Assembly: GCA_016711285.1 (NCBI GenBank)
Contig: JADJTG010000013.1
Location: 474,001-538,000, forward strand
Length of the DNA stretch: 64,000 nt
Origin: Sphingobacteriales bacterium
GTDB lineage: Bacteria; Bacteroidota; Bacteroidia; Chitinophagales; UBA2359
Reading direction: 5' to 3'
Part shown: piece after piece, positions 36,278 through 46,340 of the stretch
How positions within the stretch are numbered: position 1 is the first letter of the stretch
Layout: the number at the start of each line of letters is the position of its first letter
Notes under the pieces: generated by a model
Told to the model about the DNA's origin: nothing
Databases searched by the model: none
What the model saw: the letters and a program-made list of their open reading frames with translations, nothing else
Program-made: the position numbers and the translations under genes

Positions 36278-36422
36278 GCTGTATTTTTTTATTTATTAAT
36301 AACAAAAGATAAACAGCAAAGTTATGAAAAAAAAATCTGATTTTAAAAAAAGCGGAAAAGCAACTTAGGAGTATTTCAAAGGGCAAAAACAGTTGCTGTT
36401 TGCTAATATAAAATATTTTTAT

Positions 36423-38645
36423 TTATCGCATAGATACACGCATACCGTTGATATATTTTACAACGAAAGCATTTTGATACCCCAACTGACGTAATTTATT
36501 TCGGTGCTGTTTAGCAGTTTCGTAGTCATTAAAATTACCCGACATATATTTATACACACTTTCAATCTGTTCAATATGCACATCATTCTGAAGGGGGCGC
36601 AAATAAATGTCTTTTGCAGACAGTTGCTTTTTGAAAGCACCTATCTGCACTTTATATTCGGCAGTGATATTATTGGAAACAGCCATCGGCTCTAAGGTAA
36701 AGTTATTATTATTGGGTAAAGGCAAGGGAGGTACTGTGGTATCTACGCTGCCATAAAGAGTAACAGGGTCAGATTTGGGTATTTTTTTACTGCTGTCGGG
36801 TTTTTCGGCACTTATATTATTATTTTTATGTTGATTTTTGTTGCCGCCGGAAGAAGAAGCAATACCGCTATAAGTAGAACTACTATTATTATTGGTATTG
36901 TTTTTAGGCGGATTCTCGCTTTTTGTAGCTACAGGAATAGTAGGCAAGTAATCGCCGGAACGCTGCACTACCTGACGACTGCCGTAGAGTGTTATTTGAA
37001 TAAGATGTGGGGCTTTTTTGCCGCGTGTAGAAACCATCTGCACGCCATCAATGCGGAAACCCGCACCGGCTATCTGAGCAATGGTATAATCGCGGTCAGG
37101 ATCTACATCAAAACTGAACATACCGTCTGCCTGTGTGACAAAGGTTTTTTTCACCTTAGAAGCATTATCTGTGAGTTCTACCGTACCCTTGTCAATAGGA
37201 CTGGCGGTTTCACTGTCAATCAAAGAGCCGATGATATATATTTTAGATTCCTGACGTTTTTTGGCAGGAGCAGGTGTTGCATAAGCGGTCGCACTTGCCA
37301 TTTCTTCAGGCTCAGGAATTTCGCTGTATTCTTGTTGTTCCGCCTCTACCATCAAATCGCTGCCTTGTCTGCGTAATTCCTGTGCTTTTTCGCCTTTGAT
37401 AATAACCTGAAAAATATCGTCGTTGCCATTGCGGTTTGATGAAATAAAACCATTGTCTTTGTCGGTATTGAGCACCAGAGTAAAATCATCGGTAGCATCA
37501 TTGACAGGATAGCCCATATTACGCGGCGGCTCCCATTCGTTGTTGAGTCGCAACGTATAATACACATCTAATCCGCCAAAACCGCCCAAGCCATTGGAAG
37601 CAAAATACAAAGTGCCGTCTTCGTGTATAAAAGGAAACATTTCATCACCGGCAGAATTGACGACAGCACCCAAGTTTTTAGGCTCACCCCATTTTTTATA
37701 GCGATACTCTGCCATATACAAATCTTTGCCGCCATAGCCGCCCACTTTATCGGAAGTAAAAAACAAATAATGTCCATCGGGCGAAATAGCAGCGTGTCCG
37801 GCAGAGAAACTACCATCTTCGGAATTAAAAGGCAACTCCTCCGGCTCCGACCATTTACCGCTTCTTTTTTTGGATTGATAAATTTTCAAAACCGCCAGTC
37901 CGTTTTTATTCTTTTTACCGTCATTGCGTGTAAAATACATCGTATTGCCATCGGCAGTAAAAGTTGCGGGTCCTTCGTGATAGTGGCTTTCGTTCCAATC
38001 TTTCACCTGCATCGGCTCGCTCCAAGTATAAGCTCCCGAAGGTTCGGTATAGTACATATCTACATAGCTTTCGCCCGTCCAACCCGATTTTCGCTCTATG
38101 TTCTGGTTCGGGCGGGCAGAAGTGAAGACAATACCATTGTTGTAATAAACGGCGGCAAAGTCAGATTCTTTTACATTAAAAGGCAAATTGCGCAAGCTGT
38201 ATTGAGAGGAGTCGCGCAGATATTCTTCTACATGGTAGCACCAATCCATTAGCTTAATGGCGCGTGTATCGCGCGGCGACTTTTCGGTATATTTTTTCAA
38301 AATATCCAAAGCATCGCTGTATTTACGATTGTTCATCAGCACCTGTGCATAATTAAGTTGCAAAGCGGCATTATTTTTATCCAAGCGCAAGGCTTTGCGA
38401 TACCACAGTTCGGCTTGTTTATAATTGCTGATTTTTTGATAACAATCGGCTAATTGAGCAGTAGCTTCACCATCTTTTTTCTTTTTTTTCAGATAATCGT
38501 TGTACAGTTCAATAGCTTTGGCATAATTAAAATGCGTGTAATGCTCCTGCGCGGCGCGCAAAGCAGCCTTTTGTGCCTGCAATGTTTGGAAAGAGGCGGC
38601 AATTCCAAACGTGCATAACAAAAACAATGAGAAAATATGTTTCAT
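36423..38645 (-). CDS. PorE-like envelope protein: TPR, PD40 propeller, carboxypeptidase-like fold and SPOR-like end
   Basis: 740 residues. Signal peptide; TPR repeats at ~30-140 (YTHFNYAKAIELYNDYLK, AELWYRKALRLDKNNAALQ); PD40/WD40-like propeller at ~155-410 (FTADGNTMYFTRND, ISPDGHYLFFTSDKVGGYGG, YFASNGLGGFGGLDVYY); a carboxypeptidase-regulatory-like domain at ~470-560; a Ser/Asn-rich linker; and a C-terminal module (EYKVQIGAFKKQLSAKDI to YQNAFVVKYINGMRV) resembling a SPOR peptidoglycan-binding domain. PorE of the T9SS has the same first domains but ends in an OmpA-like domain. A SPOR end could serve the same purpose, tethering to peptidoglycan. Sequence alone does not show it belongs to T9SS. 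Confidence 0.85.
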   Translation of the reverse strand: MKHIFSLFLLCTFGIAASFQTLQAQKAALRAAQEHYTHFNYAKAIELYNDYLKKKKKDGEATAQLADCYQKISNYKQAELWYRKALRLDKNNAALQLNYAQVLMNNRKYSDALDILKKYTEKSPRDTRAIKLMDWCYHVEEYLRDSSQYSLRNLPFNVKESDFAAVYYNNGIVFTSARPNQNIERKSGWTGESYVDMYYTEPSGAYTWSEPMQVKDWNESHYHEGPATFTADGNTMYFTRNDGKKNKNGLAVLKIYQSKKRSGKWSEPEELPFNSEDGSFSAGHAAISPDGHYLFFTSDKVGGYGGKDLYMAEYRYKKWGEPKNLGAVVNSAGDEMFPFIHEDGTLYFASNGLGGFGGLDVYYTLRLNNEWEPPRNMGYPVNDATDDFTLVLNTDKDNGFISSNRNGNDDIFQVIIKGEKAQELRRQGSDLMVEAEQQEYSEIPEPEEMASATAYATPAPAKKRQESKIYIIGSLIDSETASPIDKGTVELTDNASKVKKTFVTQADGMFSFDVDPDRDYTIAQIAGAGFRIDGVQMVSTRGKKAPHLIQITLYGSRQVVQRSGDYLPTIPVATKSENPPKNNTNNNSSSTYSGIASSSGGNKNQHKNNNISAEKPDSSKKIPKSDPVTLYGSVDTTVPPLPLPNNNNFTLEPMAVSNNITAEYKVQIGAFKKQLSAKDIYLRPLQNDVHIEQIESVYKYMSGNFNDYETAKQHRNKLRQLGYQNAFVVKYINGMRVSMR

Positions 38646-38828
38646 AACTTAGCCTTTTATTCTTTCTTTTTATCAGGTAACAAGGCAAAGACTAAGCCAA
38701 TCTCACAATTAAGTTATAAAACATTAAAAAACAATATTTTATATAGATTTATTAATACCTTACTATATCTAAAAATCATTTATACAGGGTATTTTTTTGT
38801 ATAAAAAAATAGACAATTTAAGGTTTTT

Positions 38829-40499
38829 CTATTTAATTATTTTTTGATAAAAATAAGCTGTTTCGTGATGTATAATGAGAAGATAAACTCCGGCTTGCCA
38901 AGTTGAAGTATCTATACTGCCAGAAATGGTAGCAGCCTGTTTGATTATTTTTCCGGTGCTGTCGTAAATAAATATTTGGCTGTTCGGCGGTATGGAAGCG
39001 GGCAGTTGAATGTAAATTTTATCAAAAAAAGGATTTGGGTAGATGCGCGGTTCAAGCGGAGTGGTTGTCGTAAAAGGAAGGGCATTGACGAGGTCGTTTT
39101 CATAAGCACCCATATCGGGCAAAGAGTTGGCGGGCAGAGGGCGGTCGTTGCCTTCGAGGTCGTTGAAGAGTACCGTACCCTCCCCCGCAAAAGCTGCATT
39201 GATACAAGGGCTTTCGTTGCGCAGACGAAAATCGTCTTTTGCCACAAACAGCGGCTCATCGCCGATATTGCCGTTACCTTCCCAGTTGTTGCGTAAACAA
39301 GAATAGCTAATATGAGCCGTTGCATTGTTCAGCAGCAACTCAGAGCCGCAAGTAGATTCATTCCAAGTGATAGAATTATTTAAATACAGATTTGCTCCAT
39401 TTTCTGCCGTAATACCGATACCCGGCACACAAACCTGTCCGGCGTAGTCCCAACTATTGCTCGCGATGGTAACAAAATCAGCCGCCACCTGCGCCGCTGC
39501 GCCATTCATATACATACCCGCACCATTATAATCTGTTCCGTTGCCGCTCATAATATTGCGCACCAAAGCACTTTGAGCGATATTTAAAGTATCGTTTTGC
39601 ACAAAAATCGCCGCTCCGTAGCCACTTCCATTATCCAAAGCAATACAAGTATTGCGGCTAATAAAGCAGTGTTGTATTTGCTGTTGTCCGTTTTCTAAAA
39701 AAAGTCCCGCTCCCTGAATATCAAAAGCCAAAGCCGAATTAGCAGTAAGTTGGCAATGACTGAGTTGCATATCGCCACTTTGCGCATACACACCTGCACC
39801 CTGCACATACCAGCCTTCGGCATAGTTTTTTTCTATGCTTCCGCCTATGTACTGCAAATTCTCATTATAAACTGCATATAATCCCACACCTGCTACCTGT
39901 ATGCCTTTGGCGGTATTATTGGTGATGATACAATTTTCAAAGCGCGAAGCCTGCGTATTGCTTATCCACACACCCGCCCCCTGCGAAGTATTATCCGAAA
40001 AAGCATCTTCCCAATCATTCAAACAACGATTGTAAGCGATATAACAATTTAAAAATTGTACGCTACCGCCTTCTGCATAAATACCCGCACCTTTGTTGTG
40101 TATTGTTTCCAATTCATTTTCAACTATTTTCAGATTTTCCGCCACCACTTTGCTGTCAAGTAGATACAAACCTCCTCTTCCTTCGCGCAACGTAAAATTT
40201 TTGATAAAAGCACTATTAATATGGTTCAGAGAAATGACGGGTGCTGTATTATTGCTGCCGTTGATGATAGTATTATCGCTATTGCCGGAACTGATAAGGT
40301 ACAAATTTTCAACATTGCTCCAGATGATATTTTCGTAGTAAGTACCTGCTGCTACCACAATACTGTCGCCCGCCTGTGCCGCATCTATTGCCGCCTGAAT
40401 ATTGTTGAATGAAGCAGGAACAGACAATATTTCGGCGTGCGCACGCTCCTCAAAAAAAACAATTATGAGACATAACAATAAAACAGATATATTTTTCAT
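38829..40499 (-). CDS. Secreted right-handed beta-helix protein with T9SS sorting domain
   Basis: About 556 residues. A signal peptide (MKNISVLLLCLIIVFFEERAHA) is followed by a parallel beta-helix of the pectate-lyase-like kind (PASFNNIQAAIDAAQAGDSI at the start, then many turns such as GAGVYAQSGDMQLSHCQL). A T9SS C-terminal domain begins near RIYPNPFFDKIYIQLPASI. Catalytic residues of a specific polysaccharide lyase are not identifiable; the fold is also used by binding proteins. I use the ATG at 40499, because the upstream in-frame region (to 40589) would bury the signal peptide. Confidence 0.85.
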   Translation of the reverse strand: MKNISVLLLCLIIVFFEERAHAEILSVPASFNNIQAAIDAAQAGDSIVVAAGTYYENIIWSNVENLYLISSGNSDNTIINGSNNTAPVISLNHINSAFIKNFTLREGRGGLYLLDSKVVAENLKIVENELETIHNKGAGIYAEGGSVQFLNCYIAYNRCLNDWEDAFSDNTSQGAGVWISNTQASRFENCIITNNTAKGIQVAGVGLYAVYNENLQYIGGSIEKNYAEGWYVQGAGVYAQSGDMQLSHCQLTANSALAFDIQGAGLFLENGQQQIQHCFISRNTCIALDNGSGYGAAIFVQNDTLNIAQSALVRNIMSGNGTDYNGAGMYMNGAAAQVAADFVTIASNSWDYAGQVCVPGIGITAENGANLYLNNSITWNESTCGSELLLNNATAHISYSCLRNNWEGNGNIGDEPLFVAKDDFRLRNESPCINAAFAGEGTVLFNDLEGNDRPLPANSLPDMGAYENDLVNALPFTTTTPLEPRIYPNPFFDKIYIQLPASIPPNSQIFIYDSTGKIIKQAATISGSIDTSTWQAGVYLLIIHHETAYFYQKIIK

Positions 40500-40729
40500 A
40501 CAAAACACAGCAAATTTAACAAATACAAAAATAACCCGTTTGTGCCGAAAATACAGAAAAAAATCAAAAACCAATAGATTTTGCAGCATAAGTGCTCATT
40601 TTTTACAACAAAGCAAATACTTTGTGATTCTGTTGGCAATAATATATGTTTGAGTTTTTGGATAGCATGCTGAATGTGCTTACTTTTGTGCGGTTTTTTC
40701 ATTCATCAAATCAGGCTGTATAGTTTCAC

Positions 40730-41824
40730 ATGTCAAAAACTACTTTTTATCCGCTCGTTGTAAAAGAAATTAAACGCGAAACCGCAGATACCGTTTCTAT
40801 TGTTTTATCAGTGCCTGAGCATTTGAAATCCGCATTTGCATATAAGCAGGGGCAATATTTAACTTTCAAATACAATGAGGGAAAAGAAGAATTACGCCGT
40901 TCCTATTCTATTTGTTCCAATCCTTATATTGGTGAAGATTTGCGGGTAGCAGTAAAAAAAATAGAAAGTGGCAAATTTTCATCTTATGCTGTTGAGCGTC
41001 TGCAAGTAGGCGACACACTCGAAACACTACCGCCCGAAGGCAATTTTTTCACCGAATTAAGCAACGACCAACAAAAAAGCTATGTAGCAGTAGCGGCGGG
41101 CAGCGGCATTACTCCAATTTTTTCTATTTTGAAATCTGTGCTTTCGCAAGAGCCTGAAAGTCGTTTTTTATTATTGTATATCAACCGCAATCCAAAAGAA
41201 GTAATTTTCAAATCAGAACTACAAGCGTTGGAAGAAAAACAAGGAGGTCGTTTGCAGGTGATTTATTATTACAGCCGCCACACGATGTCGCAGTTGCCTC
41301 CAATAATGGAAGCGGGGCGTTTAGATGCTGCCAAATGGCAAACCTTGTGTGCTTTTTATCCCCAACTTACCAAGGGCGATGAATATTTTTTTTGCGGTCC
41401 TTATGAGATGGTGGAAATGTTGCGCCACGCGCTGCAAGGTCAATCTATACCTGCGGCACATATTCACTACGAACTCTTTACGCCGCCGCCCGCCACTGCC
41501 GGCGAAACAAATACCATAGCCACAGCAAGCGGTGAAAGCCTCCTGAGCGAAGTAAGTGTTATTATTGACGACGAAACCACCACCTTTCTATTGGCATCGG
41601 ACGGCAAAAACATTTTAGATGCTGCCTTAGACGAAAACGCCGACCTTCCTTATGCTTGCAAAGGAGCTGTATGCTGCACCTGCCGCGCCAAAGTATTAGA
41701 AGGCAAAGTGCTGATGACAAAAAACCACGCTTTGAGTGCAGACGAAGTAGCAGCCGGTTTTATCCTCACCTGCCAAAGCCACCCGCTTACGCCGCGCGTG
41801 TGCATCAGTTTTGACGAAGTGTAG
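40730..41824 (+). CDS. FAD/[2Fe-2S] ferredoxin reductase, PaaE-like
   Basis: 364 residues. FAD domain with RRSYSICSNP; NAD(P) domain with VAVAAGSGITPIFSILKSVL and FFCGPYEMVEMLRHAL; and a C-terminal plant-type ferredoxin with the cluster motif C-x4-C-x2-C plus a distal Cys (ACKGAVCCTCRAKVLEG ... ILTCQSHP). It passes electrons from NAD(P)H to an oxygenase or desaturase; PaaE is the reductase for phenylacetyl-CoA epoxidase. No paaABCD genes adjoin it, so the partner is unknown. It is a single gene with its own flanking spacers. Confidence 0.88.
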   Translation: MSKTTFYPLVVKEIKRETADTVSIVLSVPEHLKSAFAYKQGQYLTFKYNEGKEELRRSYSICSNPYIGEDLRVAVKKIESGKFSSYAVERLQVGDTLETLPPEGNFFTELSNDQQKSYVAVAAGSGITPIFSILKSVLSQEPESRFLLLYINRNPKEVIFKSELQALEEKQGGRLQVIYYYSRHTMSQLPPIMEAGRLDAAKWQTLCAFYPQLTKGDEYFFCGPYEMVEMLRHALQGQSIPAAHIHYELFTPPPATAGETNTIATASGESLLSEVSVIIDDETTTFLLASDGKNILDAALDENADLPYACKGAVCCTCRAKVLEGKVLMTKNHALSADEVAAGFILTCQSHPLTPRVCISFDEV

Positions 41825-42000
41825 CAAAAAATGCTACTTTATCTACACAAAAGAGCATATTATTCTTTTTTTAAAAAAGAATTTTCAAAAAAAGAATTTT
41901 CAAAGTGTAAAAAACACACTAAGTTTGTTTGTAATTTGATGACGGTTTAAGTTTTTTATAGTTTTAAAAGAAAACAAATCGCTTAAATTCACCCTATTAG

Positions 42001-42996
42001 ATGAGTATTACTATCACAAAAGATTTAAAAAAAATAGCGGTTTTCACTTCCGGAGGCGATGCACCGGGAATGAACGCCTGCATCAGAGCCGTAGTGCGTG
42101 CCTGTATTTATTATCAGCGCGAAGCGGTGGGCATTCGTCATGGCTACGAAGGTATGATTGACGGCGATTTTATACCACTCGGTGCGCGTTCGGTGAGCGG
42201 CATCATCAACGAAGGCGGCACCTTTTTAAAATCGGCACGCAGCGCACGTTTTTTCACACCCGAAGGTCGCGAAAAAGCCTACAAAAATCTCAAAAAAGCA
42301 GGCGTTGATGGTATAGTAGCCATCGGTGGCGACGGTACGCTTACAGGGGCGCATATATTTATGGAAGAATACGGCATTCCGGTCGTTGGTATTCCGGGTA
42401 CTATTGACAACGACCTCATCGGCTGCGACTATACTTTGGGTTACGACACTGCCACTAACACCGCCATGCGAGCCGTTGATGCTTTGCGCGATACAGCATC
42501 TTCGCACGACCGTTTGTTTTTTGTGGAAGTAATGGGTCGCAACACAGGTTTTATAGCTTTGCGCGTAGCCATAGCGGGCGGTGCAGAAGCAGCCGTAATT
42601 CCGGAAGACAAGTTTTCGGTAGATGATTTGATTAGTATCCTTGAAAAAGGAGCGAACCGCAATAAAACGTCCAGCTTGGTAGTAGTAGCCGAAGGCGGCG
42701 ACAGTGGCAGTTCGTTTGAGCTGGCACGCAAAGTGCGGCAGAGTTTCAACCATTACGATACGCGCGTATCTGTATTGGGGCATGTGCAGCGCGGCGGCAG
42801 CCCTACCTGCTACGACCGCATTCTTGCAAGCCGTTTGGGAGTATTGGCAGTAGAAGGATTATTACAAGGCTACAATGATGTGATGGTTGGTTTGGTAAAT
42901 CGCCGCGCCACCTACACACCAATTTCCGAAGCGGTAAGCCGCCGCAACGACATAGATCAGGAATTGGTACGCATTGCCAAAATTTTGTCGGTATAA
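42001..42996 (+). CDS. pfkA: ATP-dependent 6-phosphofructokinase
   Basis: 331 residues. ATP-binding loop FTSGGDAPGMNACIRAVVR; GGDGTLTGAHIF, whose GGDGT (not GGDDT) indicates ATP rather than pyrophosphate as donor; catalytic region PGTIDNDLIGCDYTLGYDTA; and VMGRNTGFIALRVAIAGGAE, VQRGGSPTCYDRILASRLG. It phosphorylates fructose 6-phosphate to the 1,6-bisphosphate, the committed step of glycolysis. It lies 57 bp upstream of a sugar-kinase-like gene, possibly as an operon. Confidence 0.95.
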   Translation: MSITITKDLKKIAVFTSGGDAPGMNACIRAVVRACIYYQREAVGIRHGYEGMIDGDFIPLGARSVSGIINEGGTFLKSARSARFFTPEGREKAYKNLKKAGVDGIVAIGGDGTLTGAHIFMEEYGIPVVGIPGTIDNDLIGCDYTLGYDTATNTAMRAVDALRDTASSHDRLFFVEVMGRNTGFIALRVAIAGGAEAAVIPEDKFSVDDLISILEKGANRNKTSSLVVVAEGGDSGSSFELARKVRQSFNHYDTRVSVLGHVQRGGSPTCYDRILASRLGVLAVEGLLQGYNDVMVGLVNRRATYTPISEAVSRRNDIDQELVRIAKILSV

Positions 42997-43053
42997 GCCA
43001 ATAAAAATAAATTAATTTGATTTCAACCAATAATATTTTACCAACAACACACC

Positions 43054-43914
43054 ATGATTATAGTAGCAGACAGCGGCTCTACCAAATGCGATTGGATAGC
43101 CGTAAAGCCGAACGGCGAGCGGGAAGAGTTGAATACGATGGGTTTTAATCCGTTTTTTCACAACGAAGATTTTATAGAAAATGAACTGCGTCGCCAAGAA
43201 GCTTTTTTAGAGTTAGGTCCTTTGGCAGAAAAGATATTTTTTTATGGAGCAGGGGCTTCGAGTGATGCCCTGCGAGCAGTGGTAAGGCGCGGATTGTCGC
43301 GAATATTTCCGAAAGCAGATATTCATGTGAGCCACGATTTAGACGGAGCTGCCTACGCCGTGTGGGACGGTCGTCCGGCGATTGTTTGTATTTTGGGTAC
43401 AGGCTCTAATTCCTGTTTTGTGGACGAATACGGCAATGTTACACAAAAAGTGCCTGCACTTGGCTATATTTTAGGAGATGAAGGAAGTGGTTCTTATTTT
43501 GGTAAAAAGTTGTTGAGTAATTATTTATACGAAAAGCTGCCGGTACATATCCACAACCAATTCAAAGAACGCTATGAGTTGAGCAAAGAAGAAATTTTTC
43601 AAAATGTGTATATGAAGCCCAATTCCAATGTATATTTAGCTTCTTTTATGCGTTTTTTATCCGACAACCGCGATAATGATTTTGTGCGCAAAATGATTTA
43701 TAAAGGGTTTTCGGAATTTATTTCCACACATATCTGGAAATACGAAAATCACCGCGAATTACCCGTACATTTTGTGGGGTCAGTAGCTTATTATTTTCAG
43801 GATTTACTGCGCGAAGAATCCCGTATTCATTACCTCAACATCGGCAATATCGTAAAGCAGCCAGTATTGAATTTAGTGGAATATCATATAAAAAAACAAA
43901 ACATAAATTCGTAA
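43054..43914 (+). CDS. BadF/BadG/NagK-family ATPase, probable N-acetylglucosamine kinase
   Basis: 286 residues. ASKHA fold: phosphate-1 loop IIVADSGSTKCDWIAVKPNG, phosphate-2 region ILGTGSNSCFVDEYG, and GYILGDEGSGSYFGKKLL, typical of N-acetylglucosamine kinase-like members in Bacteroidota. The substrate is inferred from family resemblance, not proven. With pfkA it may feed recycled or external amino sugars into glycolysis. A terminator follows directly. Confidence 0.85.
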   Translation: MIIVADSGSTKCDWIAVKPNGEREELNTMGFNPFFHNEDFIENELRRQEAFLELGPLAEKIFFYGAGASSDALRAVVRRGLSRIFPKADIHVSHDLDGAAYAVWDGRPAIVCILGTGSNSCFVDEYGNVTQKVPALGYILGDEGSGSYFGKKLLSNYLYEKLPVHIHNQFKERYELSKEEIFQNVYMKPNSNVYLASFMRFLSDNRDNDFVRKMIYKGFSEFISTHIWKYENHRELPVHFVGSVAYYFQDLLREESRIHYLNIGNIVKQPVLNLVEYHIKKQNINS

Positions 43915-43937
43915 TAAAAAAACTACTTTGCAGTTAC

Positions 43938-43979
43938 AAAAAAGCAACCGTACCGAAGAAAGGTATGGTTGCTTTTTTG
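43938..43979 (+). terminator. Terminator after the NagK-like gene
   Basis: A 17-nt arm on each side (aaaaaagcaaccgtacc, ggtatggttgctttttt, one G:T/mismatch), a 7-nt loop and a T run. Confidence 0.9.
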
Positions 43980-44149
43980 TAAAAAAAATAAAAACCGTTG
44001 CAGACTATCACAGCTTTCACAACGGCACACATTCAATTAATCAAATAAAGAATGCATAATTAATTTTTATTATGAATGATTGTAAAACAATGTATGTAGT
44101 CTCTACAAACAATAGGTCTCTATTACCTTTATCTTATCTACAAATCGTT
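43980..44149. other. AT-rich intergenic region
   Basis: Between the terminator and the MITE-like repeat. No gene, promoter or stable hairpin was seen. Confidence 0.5.
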
Positions 44150-44291
44150 ATACCAAATAAATATCTAAATGACACAGTGTGTAAAATCTTCTATTTTGTA
44201 ATGATGTGGCTGATATTATTGCTAATATAAGCCACTTTAAATGGAATTGAATTAGTAAAATAACTATGCCAAATAGATATTTTAATGGTAT
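44150..44291. mobile_element. Possible MITE: short palindromic element with inverted ends
   Basis: A 142-bp AT-rich element. The 25 bp at the left end (44150-44174) match the reverse complement of the right end (44267-44291) at 19 of 25 positions. A TTA triplet borders both sides (44148-44150 and 44291-44293). The centre contains a hairpin (gtggctgatatt with aatataagccac, 44206-44234). There is no coding capacity. The left end recurs at 28516-28540 with only three mismatches, showing it is a dispersed sequence. No helper transposase with these ends is in the window. Confidence 0.6.
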
Positions 44292-44324
44292 TATACAACA
44301 ATGAAAACATTATATTTTACATTT

Positions 44325-46253
44325 TTATATCACCAACAATTTACAAACGCCCTTTTTAATATCATCTACTACGGAGGGGTCTAAAAGTGTGGTAATATCG
44401 CCCAGATTAGAAGTATCGCCTTCGGCAATTTTTCTTAAAATACGACGCATAATTTTGCCACTTCTCGTTTTGGGCAAGCCGCTTACAAATTGTATTTTAT
44501 CGGGTTTGGCGATAGGTCCTATAATCCTCGATACTGTTTCCAAAATATCTTTGCGGGTGAGTTCCATGTCGGTGACTTCGCTGTTGAGTATCACATAAGC
44601 ATAAATGCCCTGCCCTTTGATGTCGTGCGGATAACCGACTACGGCACTCTCTACCACATCTACATACATATTGATAGCGTTTTCTACTTCGGCAGTGCCG
44701 ATGCGGTGTCCGCTTACATTGAGTACGTCATCTACCCTGCCTGTAATGCGGTAATAGCCGTCCTCATCGCGTAGGCAACCATCTCCGGTGAAGTATTTTT
44801 CGGGATAGGCGGAGAAATAAGTTTGACGAAAACGCTCGTGGTCGCCGTAAGTGGTGCGCAACATACCCGGCCAGGGAGCAGCTATCACCAAATTACCACT
44901 CACGCCGTTGCCTTCTATCACATTGCCGTTTTCATCTACCAATTGCGGCTGCACACCGGGCAAGGGCAAAGTGGCAAAAGTCGGTTTTGTTTTGGTAATA
45001 CCCGCCAACGGCGAAATCATAATACCACCGGTTTCGGTTTGCCACCAAGTATCTACAATAGGGCATTTTTCTTTTCCGATATATTTATTGTACCAGTTCC
45101 ATGCTTCTTCGTTGATAGGCTCACCCACGGAACCCAGCACCTGCAAACTGCTCAAATCATATTTCTGTACATAATCCAATCCGTAGCCCATCAGTGAGCG
45201 AATGGCGGTGGGTGCAGTATAAAAAATATTAATTTTGTATTTATCGCAAATTTCCCAAAAGCGTCCGGCATTGGGATAAGTTGGTACGCCTTCAAACATC
45301 ACCGTAGTAGCTCCGGCACTCAGAGGTCCATATAAAATATAAGAGTGCCCTGTAATCCAGCCGATGTCGGCGGTACAAAAATGCACTTGCCCGGGTTGGT
45401 ACTGAAATACATTAACAAAAGTGTAATTTGCCCATACCATATAGCCGCCGCAGGTATGCACCACCCCTTTGGGCTTGCCGGTAGAGCCACTGGTATATAA
45501 AATAAACAACATATCTTCAGCGTCCATTTCCTGAGCTTCGCAATGATGTTGTCCGAGTGTTTCCACTTTATGGATTTCGGTAGTCCACCACGCATCTCGT
45601 CCTTTTATCATAGAAATAGGCGTGCGCGTATGCGTGAGCACAATTACTTTCTGAACACTGTTGCATTGGTCAAGCGCATCATCTACGGTAGCTTTCATAG
45701 GTATTTCTTTATTGCCGCGAAAAGCCCCATCTGTCGTAACCACTAATTTACATTGTGCGTCATTGATACGGTCAGCGATAGACTGTGCCGAAAAGCCGCC
45801 AAACACCACACTATGCACAGCCCCGACACGCGCACAAGCCAACACAGCTATTGCCAATTCAGGAATCATTGGCATATAAATACAAACCCTGTCGCCTTTT
45901 TGAATACCATTGTTTTGAAGCACATGAGCAAACTGGCATACTTTATCAAACAGTTGGCGATAAGTAAGTACACGGTGTGGTTCTTCGGGGTCATTGGGTT
46001 CCCAAATGATGGCGGGTTTATTTGCCAAAGTGGGCAAATGGCGGTCTAAGCAATTTTCAGTGATGTTGAGTTTAGCACCTTTAAACCACTCAATGCTCGG
46101 CGTGGTAAAATTCCATTCCAAGACTTTATCCCATTTTTTTCGCCAAAGGAAATTATCTGCCACCGAAGCCCAAAACTGCTCAGGTTGCTCCACGCTCAGG
46201 CGATATTGTTGTTGATAATCTTCAAAAGATTGGATTTGATAAGGATAAGACAT
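44325..46253 (-). CDS. acs: Acetyl-CoA synthetase (acetate-CoA ligase)
   Basis: 642 residues, full length. ANL superfamily motifs: LYTSGSTGKPKGVVHT (ATP loop), DTWWQTETGG (substrate pocket Trp), YFTGDGCLRDEDGYYRITGRVDDVLNVSGHR in segments, and the C-terminal LPKTRSGKIMRRILRK with the regulatory acetylation lysine. It makes acetyl-CoA from acetate, ATP and CoA through acetyl-AMP. It is divergent from the InsA-like gene across a 153-bp spacer with repeats. Together with the porin, permease and kinase on the other side it forms an acetate/short-chain acid locus. Confidence 0.97.
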   Translation of the reverse strand: MSYPYQIQSFEDYQQQYRLSVEQPEQFWASVADNFLWRKKWDKVLEWNFTTPSIEWFKGAKLNITENCLDRHLPTLANKPAIIWEPNDPEEPHRVLTYRQLFDKVCQFAHVLQNNGIQKGDRVCIYMPMIPELAIAVLACARVGAVHSVVFGGFSAQSIADRINDAQCKLVVTTDGAFRGNKEIPMKATVDDALDQCNSVQKVIVLTHTRTPISMIKGRDAWWTTEIHKVETLGQHHCEAQEMDAEDMLFILYTSGSTGKPKGVVHTCGGYMVWANYTFVNVFQYQPGQVHFCTADIGWITGHSYILYGPLSAGATTVMFEGVPTYPNAGRFWEICDKYKINIFYTAPTAIRSLMGYGLDYVQKYDLSSLQVLGSVGEPINEEAWNWYNKYIGKEKCPIVDTWWQTETGGIMISPLAGITKTKPTFATLPLPGVQPQLVDENGNVIEGNGVSGNLVIAAPWPGMLRTTYGDHERFRQTYFSAYPEKYFTGDGCLRDEDGYYRITGRVDDVLNVSGHRIGTAEVENAINMYVDVVESAVVGYPHDIKGQGIYAYVILNSEVTDMELTRKDILETVSRIIGPIAKPDKIQFVSGLPKTRSGKIMRRILRKIAEGDTSNLGDITTLLDPSVVDDIKKGVCKLLVI

Positions 46254-46340
46254 AGCATTGCAATAAATAAAGGGTGATGAATATTTTTTTTAAGATTGTG
46301 TAAAATTAGTTATTATTTTGTTACAAAAATTCAGATTATT

